Positions 8,081 through 16,501 of a DNA stretch of 64,000 bases are shown here, in pieces. The stretch is from Streptomyces mashuensis (GTDB lineage: Bacteria; Actinomycetota; Actinomycetes; Streptomycetales; Streptomycetaceae). Positions within the stretch are counted from its first letter, which is position 1; every line of letters starts with the position of its first letter. Position numbers and translations under genes: made by a program. Under the pieces are notes generated by a model that was not told where the DNA came from, made no database searches, and saw only the letters and a program-made list of their open reading frames with translations. The stretch covers positions 407,799 to 471,798 of the forward strand of contig NZ_BNBD01000005.1 of assembly GCF_014654785.1 (NCBI RefSeq). The letters run 5' to 3'.

Positions 8081-9856
8081 GTGACTGTTGCACTGGTTCT
8101 GTCGCACACGACCCGTTGGTACGCGGCACCCGGGGGCAAGTGGGCCCACGGTGCGCGACCCGAATTCTCCGACCTCGGCCACCTCGGCCACTGGCAGCTC
8201 CTCACCGCCGCCCTCGGCCAGGACTGGCGCGTCGTCGACGGCCCCTGGGCGGACGAGGAGCTGTCCGGTGCCGGCGTGGTGCTCCTGCCGCTCAGCGGGC
8301 CGACCCCGGAACGTGCCGCCCCGGCCGCCGCCGAGGCCGGGCTGCTGACGCGGCATCTCCGGGCCGGCGGCGGCCTGTTGCTGTTCGGCGACGGCGGGCT
8401 GCGGGCAGCCGGTCACCCCGGCTTACCGGGGCTCGGCGGCGCCCGGCTGGGGGAGCGGCTCACCGGCGACCCGCTGCCGGACCTGCCGCACGTGCGCTGG
8501 CACAGCGCCGAGACCGCGCCCGAGGCGACGGCCCACCCCGTCACCACCGGCGTGCACACCCTGCACCTGCACCACCCCCGGCGGATCACCGGCCTGACAG
8601 GGGACTCCGCGCTCCGGCCGGTCGTGACCGTCGGCGGCGAACCCGTGGCCGCCTGCGGCAGCACGGGCGGCGGCCGCGTGGCCGTCGTAGGCAACGCCGA
8701 GATGTTCACCGCGCCCTTCATCGGCTTCCACGACAACGCCCGCTTCCTCGCCAACCTGCTGGACTGGCTGCGCACCGGCACCGTCGACGACGCCCGCACC
8801 CGCCGTGCCGCCCACGCGGCGCTGCACGAGCACCGCTACCGTTCGCGGCCCCTGCCCCCGGCCGGCGACATGACGGCCCTGGCCGGCGACCACGTCGTCG
8901 ACGTCACCGGCGCCGGCGAGGCCCTGCAGCGCGTGTCCGCCGAGGCCATGCCCGACCCGCACCACGACCCCGAGCTGTTCCTCCGCGAGGCCGAACTCCG
9001 CTACGCCGGGCTGCCCTGGTCCGTGCGGCGCGCGGTGACCGACTTCCGCCACCAGTCGAACGACTACGGCGCGCTGCTGGTCCGCGGCCTGCCCGTGGGC
9101 CACGTCCCCGACACGCCCCGCGACCCGAGGGCCGTGGTGCACAAGGACACGTGGCTGAGCGAGCTGTGGCTGGCCATGTTCGCGCAGGCGCTGGGGTCGA
9201 CGTACGCGTACGCGCAGGAGAAGTCCGGTGCCCTGTTCCAGAACGTGGTGCCGACGCCCGGCAACGCCGACAAGCTGTCGTCCGAGAGCTCGTCGATCCT
9301 GCTGGACTTCCACACCGAGGCCGCGTTCCACCCGTTCAAGCCCGACTACGTGATGCTGCTGTGCCTGCGGCCCGACCACGACCGGGCGGCGCGGACCATC
9401 AACGCCGGCGTACGGATGGTGCTTCCGCTGCTCAGCGCCCGCGAGCGGGCCGTGCTCACCCGGCCGCTGTTCCGCACCGGCATCGACTACTCGTTCGGCA
9501 GCGCCAACGGGCAGCAGGGCAACGGCCCCGTGCTGCCGGTGCTGAGCGGCGACCCCTTCGACCCGCACCTCACGTACGACCTCGACCTGATGACCGGCGA
9601 GACCGAGGAGGCCGGGCGGGCCCTGCAGTCGCTGCGCGAGGCGGTCGCCGCGTGCGGCAGCTGGGTCCGGCTCGACCGCGGCGACCTGCTCGTCGTCGAC
9701 AACCGCCGGGCGGTGCATGCACGTTCGGAGTTCACGCCGCGGTACGACGGCCGGGACCGCTGGCTGCAACGCATGTGCGTGACGGTCGACATCGCCCGGT
9801 CCTCCGCGTACCGTCGCGCGGGCTCCCGTGTCGTCGAAACCGCGTTCGCCCTGTAA
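8081..9856 (+). CDS. Fe(II)/2-oxoglutarate hydroxylase (clavaminate synthase-like) with N-terminal amidotransferase-like domain
   Basis: This first gene of the operon encodes 591 residues. Residues from about 270 onward resemble the clavaminate synthase/VioC/AsnO group, which hydroxylates amino acids: iron-binding H411-T-E413 in LLDFHTEAAFHPFKPDY, distal H546 in RRAVHARSEF, and the 2-oxoglutarate Arg near RWLQRM. Residues 1 to about 240 form an extra alpha/beta domain (VVLLPLSG, GGGLLLFGDGG, GRVAVVGNAEM, FLANLLDWL) resembling ThuA/class I amidotransferase-like folds without an obvious catalytic triad. The likely job is hydroxylating an amino-acid building block. Codon 115 is TTA, so bldA tRNA would be needed. 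The GTG is probably leaderless. Confidence 0.8.
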   Translation: MTVALVLSHTTRWYAAPGGKWAHGARPEFSDLGHLGHWQLLTAALGQDWRVVDGPWADEELSGAGVVLLPLSGPTPERAAPAAAEAGLLTRHLRAGGGLLLFGDGGLRAAGHPGLPGLGGARLGERLTGDPLPDLPHVRWHSAETAPEATAHPVTTGVHTLHLHHPRRITGLTGDSALRPVVTVGGEPVAACGSTGGGRVAVVGNAEMFTAPFIGFHDNARFLANLLDWLRTGTVDDARTRRAAHAALHEHRYRSRPLPPAGDMTALAGDHVVDVTGAGEALQRVSAEAMPDPHHDPELFLREAELRYAGLPWSVRRAVTDFRHQSNDYGALLVRGLPVGHVPDTPRDPRAVVHKDTWLSELWLAMFAQALGSTYAYAQEKSGALFQNVVPTPGNADKLSSESSSILLDFHTEAAFHPFKPDYVMLLCLRPDHDRAARTINAGVRMVLPLLSARERAVLTRPLFRTGIDYSFGSANGQQGNGPVLPVLSGDPFDPHLTYDLDLMTGETEEAGRALQSLREAVAACGSWVRLDRGDLLVVDNRRAVHARSEFTPRYDGRDRWLQRMCVTVDIARSSAYRRAGSRVVETAFAL

Positions 9857-9881
9857 CTCCTGCCTCGTAACTCCTGCCTCG
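9854..9881 (+). repeat. Tandem 14-bp duplication at the hydroxylase stop
   Basis: TAACTCCTGCCTCG occurs twice in direct succession at 9854-9867 and 9868-9881. The first copy contains the hydroxylase TAA stop. It lengthens the gap to the next gene, whose ribosome site GGAG lies at 9894-9897. Confidence 0.8.
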
Positions 9882-9902
9882 TTACCGACCTTTGGAGTTT
9901 CC

Positions 9903-11180
9903 GTGCCTCCTCGCATCGTTGTGGTGGAGCCCGTCTCGTCCGGGAACGCCCTCGTCGAGCACGCCCACGCGCTCGGCTGGGACGTCCTCGTCGCCTCCCA
10001 CGACCGCGACGACCGCGCGCTGACGCCGCACACCCGGGCGCTGGCCGGCGAGGTCCTCACGGTCGACACGAACGACGAAGCGGCCCTGGAGGCCGCGCTG
10101 AAGGCGGCCCACCAGCGGGCGCCGCTGGACGGCGTCGTCGCCGGCTGCGAGTTCTACGTGCCCGCCGTGGCCCGGCTCTGCCGCGCCCTCGGACTGCCCG
10201 GCCTCGACCCGGCCCGGGTCGACCTGGTCCGGCACAAGGCCCGGATGCGGGAGGCGGTGGCCGCCGCCGGGGTCGCGGGCCCGCGGTTCGCCGCCGTCGA
10301 CGACGTCGCGGAGACCGGCGCGGCCTGCGCCCACGTCGGCTTCCCCGCCGTCGTCAAGCCCGTCGAGTCGTCCGGCAGCATCCACGTCACCCGCGTCGAG
10401 GACGTCGCGGCCGCCCGCGCCGCCGTCGCCGCCATCCGCGCCGAGGACGAGCTCGACCTCGGCCGCGAACTCAACCACCAGGCGATCATCGAGCAGTACG
10501 TGCCCGGCGACGAGTACAGCGCCGACGGCTACGTGCTCGACGGGCGCGTCGTCGTGGCCGCCGTCACCCGTAAACTCCTCGGCCCCGAGCCGTGGTTCGT
10601 CGAACTCGGCCACCTCACCCCGGCCGTCCTCGACCCGGCCGTACGCACCCTCGTGGACGACCACACGAGCGCCGTCGCCCGCGCCGTGGGCATCACCTCC
10701 GGCCCCTTCCACTGCGAGTTCCGGCTCGACGCCGGCCGGCCCGTCCTCATGGAGATCGCCGCCCGGCTGCCCGGCGACCGCATCGTCGACCTCGTGGAGC
10801 TGGCCACCGGCGTCGCCCTGCCCCGCGTCGCGCTGGCCGCCGCCACCGGCCGTGACCCGGCCGCGCTCGGCGCGTTCCGCGCGCCCGCGGCGGCCGCCGC
10901 CGGCATCCGCTTCCTCACCGCGGACGGCCTGCCCTCGTACGACGCCCTCACCGGCTGGGACGAGCTCGCGCACCGGCCCTGGCTGGTCTCCCGGCACGTG
11001 ATCGTCCCGCCCGGCGAGCCCCTCCCGCCCGCCGTGGACTTCCGCTGCCGCGTCGCCTCCGTCCTCTTCACCGCCATCTCCCCGGAGGCCGCGGGCGACC
11101 GCTGGACGGCCCTCGGCGACGAGGTGCGGGCGGTACGGACGGCACAGCCGGGACGGCCGGTGCGGGCGGTCCGCGCCTGA
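9903..11180 (+). CDS. ATP-grasp ligase (first of a paralogous pair)
   Basis: This 425-residue protein is of the ATP-grasp superfamily, which joins a carboxylate, activated as acyl-phosphate, to an amine or related nucleophile. A Rossmann-like N-domain (IVVVEPVSSG) precedes the ATP-grasp core: RHKARMREAVAAAGV helix, the lysine strand FPAVVKPVESSGSIHV, the EQYVPGDEYSADGYV grasp strand, and Mg-binding FHCEFRLD...LMEIAARLPGD. It is clearly paralogous to the ligase at 12439. GTG 9903 follows GGAG at 9894 with good spacing. Its TGA overlaps the ATG of the exporter. It probably forms one amide or hydrazide bond of the cluster product, with substrates unknown. Confidence 0.85.
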   Translation: MPPRIVVVEPVSSGNALVEHAHALGWDVLVASHDRDDRALTPHTRALAGEVLTVDTNDEAALEAALKAAHQRAPLDGVVAGCEFYVPAVARLCRALGLPGLDPARVDLVRHKARMREAVAAAGVAGPRFAAVDDVAETGAACAHVGFPAVVKPVESSGSIHVTRVEDVAAARAAVAAIRAEDELDLGRELNHQAIIEQYVPGDEYSADGYVLDGRVVVAAVTRKLLGPEPWFVELGHLTPAVLDPAVRTLVDDHTSAVARAVGITSGPFHCEFRLDAGRPVLMEIAARLPGDRIVDLVELATGVALPRVALAAATGRDPAALGAFRAPAAAAAGIRFLTADGLPSYDALTGWDELAHRPWLVSRHVIVPPGEPLPPAVDFRCRVASVLFTAISPEAAGDRWTALGDEVRAVRTAQPGRPVRAVRA

Positions 11181-12442
11181 TGCTCGGCCTGACGCTCGCC
11201 AAGCGGCTCACCCCGTACTTCGCCGTCCGCTTCGCCGGCTGGCTCGTCGACAACCTGCTGATCTTCGGCATCCCGCTGCTCTGCTACCAGGCCAGCGGCG
11301 AACTCAGCTGGTCCGGGCTGGCCCTCGCCCTCCAGTGGACGCCGCGCATCCTCTCCCTCATGGGCGCCGGGTTCGTCGTCGACCGGCTCGCGATCCGGCA
11401 GATGTTCCTGCTGTGCGACTCCGTGCGCCTGGCCACCGGCGTGCTGTCGCTGCTCCTCGTCACGTGGTGGCCGCAGAGCACGCTCGCCGTCGTCCTCGCG
11501 TTCGGCGCGGTGGCCGGAGTGTTCTTCGAGCAGACCTTCGTCGCCGGCGAGAAGGCGGGCCGGCTGCTGGCCACGCCCGCCGAACAGCCCGCCGTCCAGT
11601 CCACCCTCACCGGCCTCGAACAGGTCACCATCGTCGCCGCGCCCGCCCTCGGCGGCCTCCTGCTGCTCGGGCCGGCCCAGGCGTTCATCGGCGCGGCCAC
11701 CGCCTGCTACGCCGTGTCGCTGCTGCTGGGCCGCACCATGCCCGCCGAACGCGCCGGCCTCGACCGGCGGGCCTCCCTCAAACAGGGCCTGACCCGCACC
11801 CTGACGGACCCCGTGCTGCGGCCCGTCATCCTCCTCACCATGGGCCTCAACTACATGCTGGGGCTCATCAACGGCAGCGCCGCCGGCCTCACCCACACCC
11901 GCTACGGCGCCTCCGAGACCACCCTCAGCTTCGTCTACTCCGCCGCCAGCATCGCCTCCATCGCCGCCGTCGGCCTCTCGCCCTGGCTGATCCGGCGGTT
12001 CGCGCTGTGGCGGTACGGCGCCGTGACCGCCGTCTGCTCGTCCGTCGTGTGCCTGGCGCTCGCCGGCGCCCCCACCATGCCCGTCTTCGCCCTCTGCCTG
12101 GGCGCGTTCCTCGCCCTCGACTCGCTCTTCAGCGTCTACATGCGCACCAGCCGCGCCGAACGCGTCCCCGCCGCCGTGTACGGCAGCACCGTGGCCGCGT
12201 TCGGGCTGCTCGTCATCGTGCCGCTGCCACTGGCCGGCGGCACGCTCGCCCTCCTCGGCGGCCGCGTCGACCCGCGCTGGCTGCTGATCGCGGCCGCCGT
12301 GGGCGCGCTGCTGCTGACGCTGTCCTTCGTGCCGGCGCTGGCCCGGGGACCGCGTGCACCGGAGCCGGAAGCAGAGCCGGACACCGTCGCGGCAGCCGTG
12401 GGAGAGCGGGAAGGCACCCCAGCCACGGGAGGTACGCCATGA
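11180..12442 (+). CDS. MFS transporter, probable product exporter
   Basis: This 420-residue protein has about twelve hydrophobic segments and the loop motif VDRLAIRQMFLLCDS after the second helix, fitting the major facilitator superfamily (macrolide-efflux/enterobactin-exporter type). The C-terminal tail is charged and short. It starts within a TGATG overlap with the first ATP-grasp gene and ends in an ATGA overlap with the second, so it is translated as part of the biosynthetic operon. Its position between two ligases suggests export of, and self-protection against, the finished compound. Confidence 0.85.
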   Translation: MLGLTLAKRLTPYFAVRFAGWLVDNLLIFGIPLLCYQASGELSWSGLALALQWTPRILSLMGAGFVVDRLAIRQMFLLCDSVRLATGVLSLLLVTWWPQSTLAVVLAFGAVAGVFFEQTFVAGEKAGRLLATPAEQPAVQSTLTGLEQVTIVAAPALGGLLLLGPAQAFIGAATACYAVSLLLGRTMPAERAGLDRRASLKQGLTRTLTDPVLRPVILLTMGLNYMLGLINGSAAGLTHTRYGASETTLSFVYSAASIASIAAVGLSPWLIRRFALWRYGAVTAVCSSVVCLALAGAPTMPVFALCLGAFLALDSLFSVYMRTSRAERVPAAVYGSTVAAFGLLVIVPLPLAGGTLALLGGRVDPRWLLIAAAVGALLLTLSFVPALARGPRAPEPEAEPDTVAAAVGEREGTPATGGTP

Positions 12443-13731
12443 CCGCCTCGACCACGACCGAACCCGCCGGCCGCATCCTCGTCGTCGAGGCGGTGTCCGG
12501 CGGCGTCCTGCTGACCGACGCCGCGCTGGAGCTCGGCCTGCGCGTCGTCGTCGCCTCCGCCGACCGCGACGACCGCACGGTCCCCGACCGGCTCCGGGAC
12601 CGCCTCGACGCACTCGTCACCGTGGAGACCAACGACCTGGACGCCCTCACCGCCCGGGTGCGCGACCTGCACGCCCGGCTGCCGCTGTCGGCCGTGTTCC
12701 CCGGCTGCGACGTCTACGTGCCGGCCGCCGCCCACCTGGCCGCCGGTCTCGGCCTCACCGGCCTCGACGTGCGCACCGTGGACCGGGTCCGCGACAAGGC
12801 GCGGATGCGGGAGGCCGTCGCCGCGGCCGGCCTGCACGGGCCGCGCTTCGTGGAGGTGGACACGGCCGCGGGGCTGCGCGCGGCGGGCGAGCACACCGGC
12901 TTCCCGTGCGTCCTGAAGCCCGTGGACCAGTCCGGCAGCCTGCACGTCACCAAGGTCCACGACCAGCGCGGCCTCGCCGCCGCGTACGACCGGCTCACCG
13001 GCGACCCGCTGCTCGACCTCGGCCGCCCCATGGACGGCCGGGTGCTGGTCGAGGAGTACCTGGCCGGGCCCGAGTACAGCGTCGAGGGGCACGTCCGCCG
13101 TGGGGGGCGGACGGCCGTGCTCGCCGTCACCGAGAAGATCCTCGGCCCGGAACCGCACTTCGCCGAGCTCGGCCACGTGGTGCCCGCCGCCCTGCCGGAC
13201 ACCGCCGCGGCCGCCGTCGAGGAGTACGTGCACGCGGTCGTGGCCGCCGTCGGCATCACGGCCGGCCCCTTCCACTGCGAACTGCGGCTGACCGCCGCCG
13301 GACCCGCCCTCGTCGAGATCGGCGCCCGCCTCCCCGGCGACCGCATCCCCGACCTCGTACGGCTGGTGCGCGGCGTCAGCATGCCCCGGCTGTGGCTCGC
13401 CGAACACCTCGGCCTCGACCCGGATGCGGCCGGGGCCCGCACCCGGCCCGTGGCGCCCTGCGCCGGCATCCACTTCTTCACCGCGCCCGGCGGCACGCGC
13501 TGCACGCACGTCACCGGCCTGGACGAGGCCCGGCGCACGCCCGGGGTGCGGGAGGCCGTCCTCGACGTCCGGCCCGGCGACCCGGTCCACCCCGGCCTGG
13601 ACGACTTCCGCTGCCGCCTGGGCCACGCCCTCCTCACCGCGGACTCGCCCGCCGAACTCGCGGCCGTGCGCCGCAGGGTGGCGCGCACGGTCCGCATCCA
13701 CACGCACGCCGAAGAGCACGCCCATGGGTGA
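12439..13731 (+). CDS. ATP-grasp ligase (second of a paralogous pair)
   Basis: This 430-residue protein has the same order as the ligase at 9903: ILVVEAVSGGVLL Rossmann start, RDKARMREAVAAAGLHGPRFVEV, lysine strand FPCVLKPVDQSGSLHVTKV, grasp strand VEEYLAGPEYSVEGHV, Mg segment FHCELRLT...LVEIGARLPGDRI. The two ligases share long matched segments and probably arose by duplication, then specialised for two sequential couplings. ATG 12439 overlaps the exporter stop. The stop overlaps the start of the N-hydroxylase by eight bases. Substrates cannot be read from the sequence. Confidence 0.85.
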   Translation: MTASTTTEPAGRILVVEAVSGGVLLTDAALELGLRVVVASADRDDRTVPDRLRDRLDALVTVETNDLDALTARVRDLHARLPLSAVFPGCDVYVPAAAHLAAGLGLTGLDVRTVDRVRDKARMREAVAAAGLHGPRFVEVDTAAGLRAAGEHTGFPCVLKPVDQSGSLHVTKVHDQRGLAAAYDRLTGDPLLDLGRPMDGRVLVEEYLAGPEYSVEGHVRRGGRTAVLAVTEKILGPEPHFAELGHVVPAALPDTAAAAVEEYVHAVVAAVGITAGPFHCELRLTAAGPALVEIGARLPGDRIPDLVRLVRGVSMPRLWLAEHLGLDPDAAGARTRPVAPCAGIHFFTAPGGTRCTHVTGLDEARRTPGVREAVLDVRPGDPVHPGLDDFRCRLGHALLTADSPAELAAVRRRVARTVRIHTHAEEHAHG

Positions 13732-14995
13732 TCCGTACGACTACGCGGCGGTCGGCGCCGGCCCCGCCAACCTCAGCCTCGCCGCGCAGGCCCAGGCCCG
13801 CCCCGGCCTGCGCGGCGTCCACCTGGAGCGCGCCGAACGGTTCGCCTGGCACCCCGGGCTGCTGCTGCCCGGCGCCACCCTCCAGGTCTCCTGCCTCAAG
13901 GACCTCGTCACACCCGTCGACCCCACCAGCCCGTACACGTTCCTGGCATTCCTCCACGCCCAGGGCCGCTTCCACCAGTTCCTCAACGCCCGCTTCCGGG
14001 CCGTGCACCGCGCCGAGTTCGACGCGTACCTGCGCTGGGTGGCGGAACAGCTGCCCACGGTGCGCTTCGGCCACGAGGTGCACGCCGTCGACTTCACCGG
14101 CGGTTGCTTCGCCCTGGAGACCCGCCACGGCACCGTCCGCGCCCGGCACGTCGTCCTCGGCACCGGCCAGACCCCCTACGTGCCCGAACCCTTCCGGGAC
14201 GCCCTGGACGACACCGTCTTCCACTCCGGGCAGTTCCTGCGGCACGCCGACGGGCTCGCCGGGAAGCGCGTGGCCGTCGTCGGCGGCGGGCAGAGCGGCG
14301 CCGAGGTCGTACGGCACCTGCTGACCGCCCGCGCGCGCCCCGCGGAGCTGCACTGGATCACCCGGCGCCCCGGCCTGCCGCCCCTCGACGAGTCGGCGTT
14401 CACCAACGACCTGTTCCTGCCCGGCGCCGCCCGCGCCTTCTTCCACCTGCCCGCCTCCGAGCAGGCGGCCCGGCTGGCCGCACAGAAGTACGCGGGCGAC
14501 GGCATCGACGACACGCTCCTCACCGAGCTCTACCAGCTGCTCTACCTCGCCACGTACGTCGAGCAGGACGCCGGCCCCGTCACCCTGCTCACCGGCCACG
14601 AGGTCACCGGCTTCACCCGGGCCGCCGGCGGCGCGCTGCGGCTCGTGCTGAAGTCCGCGGACGCCACCGCGGAGGCCGAGGCCGACGCCGTCGTCCTGGC
14701 CACCGGCTACCGCCAGGGCCTGCCCGCGTGCCTGCGCCCGCTGCTGCCCCGCATCCGGTTCCGGGACGGGCTGCCGCGTGTCCGCGCCGACTTCTCACTG
14801 GAGTGGGACGGGCCCGCCGGGCACCGCATCCACGTGCAGAACGGGGCCCGGCACGCCTTCGGCATCGCCGACCCGCAACTCAGCCTCCTGGCGTGGCGCA
14901 GCCGCACTGTCCTCGACAGCATCACCGGCACCGACAGCATCACCGGCACCGACCGCACCGACGCCGATCGGACCACTGCCCATGACCACACCTGA
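13724..14995 (+). CDS. SidA/IucD-type flavin N-hydroxylase (lysine N6-monooxygenase family)
   Basis: This flavin- and NADPH-dependent N-monooxygenase hydroxylates the side-chain amine of lysine or ornithine in this family. The 423-residue protein shows FAD motif GAGPANLS (about residues 11-18), NADPH motif GGGQSG (187-192), and the ATGYRQGLP segment near residue 328. The substrate-loop segment LLLPGATLQVSCLKDLVTPVDPTSPYTFL is standard for the family. With cupin, MetRS-like and DAO genes directly downstream, it most likely supplies N6-hydroxylysine for N-N bond formation, as in the s56-p1 pathway, rather than a siderophore. The C-terminus carries a repeated SITGTD from an 18-base tandem duplication near 14915-14950. 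Confidence 0.88.
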   Translation: MGDPYDYAAVGAGPANLSLAAQAQARPGLRGVHLERAERFAWHPGLLLPGATLQVSCLKDLVTPVDPTSPYTFLAFLHAQGRFHQFLNARFRAVHRAEFDAYLRWVAEQLPTVRFGHEVHAVDFTGGCFALETRHGTVRARHVVLGTGQTPYVPEPFRDALDDTVFHSGQFLRHADGLAGKRVAVVGGGQSGAEVVRHLLTARARPAELHWITRRPGLPPLDESAFTNDLFLPGAARAFFHLPASEQAARLAAQKYAGDGIDDTLLTELYQLLYLATYVEQDAGPVTLLTGHEVTGFTRAAGGALRLVLKSADATAEAEADAVVLATGYRQGLPACLRPLLPRIRFRDGLPRVRADFSLEWDGPAGHRIHVQNGARHAFGIADPQLSLLAWRSRTVLDSITGTDSITGTDRTDADRTTAHDHT

Positions 14996-15359
14996 CCAGC
15001 CCCTTGAGGGTGTTCCCCGGTCCGTCCCTGTGTCGTTCCTGCCGCCGGAGACGGACGAGGCCGGCACCCGCAGCCGTGACGCCGGCTTCGCCGCGCCCGA
15101 GGTGGTGGCCGCCGTCGGCACCGTCCCGTTCCAGGCGGCCGTCTTCACCGTGCCGGCCGGCGCGCGCACGCTCCCCGACCGGCACCCCGGCGTCCAGGAG
15201 CTGTGGCTCGTCCAGCAGGGCCACGGCCACGTCCACTGCGCCGGGCTCGCCCGGCCGGCCGGTCCCGGCACGCTGATCGCCCTCGCCGGCGACGAGACGC
15301 ACCAACTCGTCGCGGGCGCAGAGGACATGACCGTGCTGTCGCTGTGGTGGCGGACGTGA
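14982..15359 (+). CDS. Single-domain cupin, likely metal-dependent N-N bond-forming partner
   Basis: This 125-residue single cupin barrel has probable metal ligands in RHPGVQELWLV (His and Glu) and GDETHQLV (His). ATG 14982 overlaps the N-hydroxylase end by 14 bases. In characterised hydrazine-forming systems a zinc cupin domain is fused to a MetRS-like domain and rearranges an N-hydroxylysine aminoacyl ester into a hydrazine. Here the cupin is free-standing and the MetRS-like protein is encoded two genes downstream. The role in N-N bond formation is inferred from that co-occurrence. By sequence alone it is just a small cupin. Confidence 0.75.
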   Translation: MTTPDQPLEGVPRSVPVSFLPPETDEAGTRSRDAGFAAPEVVAAVGTVPFQAAVFTVPAGARTLPDRHPGVQELWLVQQGHGHVHCAGLARPAGPGTLIALAGDETHQLVAGAEDMTVLSLWWRT

Positions 15360-15362
15360 CGC

Positions 15363-16442
15363 ATGGCGCCCCAGGTGTTCGACCTCGCCGTCGTCGGGAC
15401 GGGCGTCATCGGCGCGACCGCCGTGGCCCTGGCCCTCGCCCGCGCCCCCGGTGCGGCCGTCGCCGCCGTGTCCGCCGGGCCCCTCCATCACGGGGCGACG
15501 GCCCGGTCCGCCGCCCTGGACATCCCCGCCGGGCACACGCCCGGCCGGCGCCGCCTCGCCCGGCGCGCCCTGGAGCTGCGGCCGCTGCTCGCCGCCGTCG
15601 CGCCCGCGCTCGGCGCGGCGGCCCCGCCCTCGTACTGGCTGATGCCGGCCCGCATGGTGCCCGCGGTGGGGGAGGAGCTGGTGGGCGACCGGCTCACGCC
15701 CTGCGACGCCGCGGACGAGGAACGGCTGCGCGGCGTCTTCGGCCCCCGCCTCGGCGGGCCGGACGACGTGCTGCTCCGTTCCGGCCCCGCCCGCGTCTCC
15801 GACCCGCGGGCGGTGGTCGGCCAGCTGCTGCGACCCCTACGGGAGAACCCCCGGCACGCCCTCGTCAGGGATTTCCCCGTACGGGACATCACCCCGTACG
15901 GGACGGCCGGGCACCGGCTCGTGGCCCGGGACGGCAGCACGCTCACCGCCCGCCGGGTGCTGGCCGCGCCGGGCGCCTGGGTGCTGCACGGCCCGTTCGC
16001 GGTCACGGCCCGGCGGTACGGGGCGCGGACGAAGAAGGTGGTGGCGTTCCACCTCCGCACCCGGCACCCCGCATCCGGCGTGGCGCCCCTCCTGAACCTG
16101 GAGGAGCACGAGGCGTTCCTGCTGCCGCGCGCCCCCGGCCAGTGGCTGCTCAGCGTCACCAGCGCCGGCTGGGACTGCCCGCCGGACCCCGCCGGGCTCG
16201 CCCCGGACGCCGCCGACACCGCCCTCGCGCGCGCCGTCCTCGCCACCGCCGTACCGGAGTTCCGCGCCGGCATCACGGGCTGCCGGGTCGCGGCGGACGT
16301 CTACCTGCCCGACCGCTCGCCGCTCGTCGCCCCACTGGACGACCTGGCCGGCGCCGTCCTCGCGACCGGCGGCGCCGGTTCCGGCTTCCGGCTCGCCCCC
16401 GCCGTCGCCGAACAGGCCCTGGACCTGCTGCCCCCGCTCTGA
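15363..16442 (+). CDS. FAD-dependent oxidoreductase, DAO/glycine-oxidase type
   Basis: This 359-residue flavoenzyme has N-terminal dinucleotide motif VVGTGVIGATAVALALA and C-terminal ATGGAGSGFRLAPA, the two ends of the D-amino-acid oxidase (DAO) fold. It starts three bases after the cupin stop. In the s56-p1 hydrazine pathway a DAO-type enzyme oxidatively cleaves the lysine-glycine hydrazine to release hydrazinoacetic acid. The position between cupin and MetRS-like genes strongly suggests the same step here. Glycine or sarcosine oxidase activity unrelated to hydrazines is the alternative. Confidence 0.82.
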   Translation: MAPQVFDLAVVGTGVIGATAVALALARAPGAAVAAVSAGPLHHGATARSAALDIPAGHTPGRRRLARRALELRPLLAAVAPALGAAAPPSYWLMPARMVPAVGEELVGDRLTPCDAADEERLRGVFGPRLGGPDDVLLRSGPARVSDPRAVVGQLLRPLRENPRHALVRDFPVRDITPYGTAGHRLVARDGSTLTARRVLAAPGAWVLHGPFAVTARRYGARTKKVVAFHLRTRHPASGVAPLLNLEEHEAFLLPRAPGQWLLSVTSAGWDCPPDPAGLAPDAADTALARAVLATAVPEFRAGITGCRVAADVYLPDRSPLVAPLDDLAGAVLATGGAGSGFRLAPAVAEQALDLLPPL

Positions 16443-16501
16443 CCCCTCATCCCCCGCCGCCTCCCTCCCCTACGGCTCCTTCCCTACGGAGGACCCCGGA
16501 C

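Noticed and set aside
13724..14995. Siderophore biosynthesis N-hydroxylase
   Set aside because: No IucA/IucC-type synthetase, NRPS, acyltransferase or siderophore uptake gene is nearby. The cupin/MetRS/DAO neighbours point to hydrazine formation.
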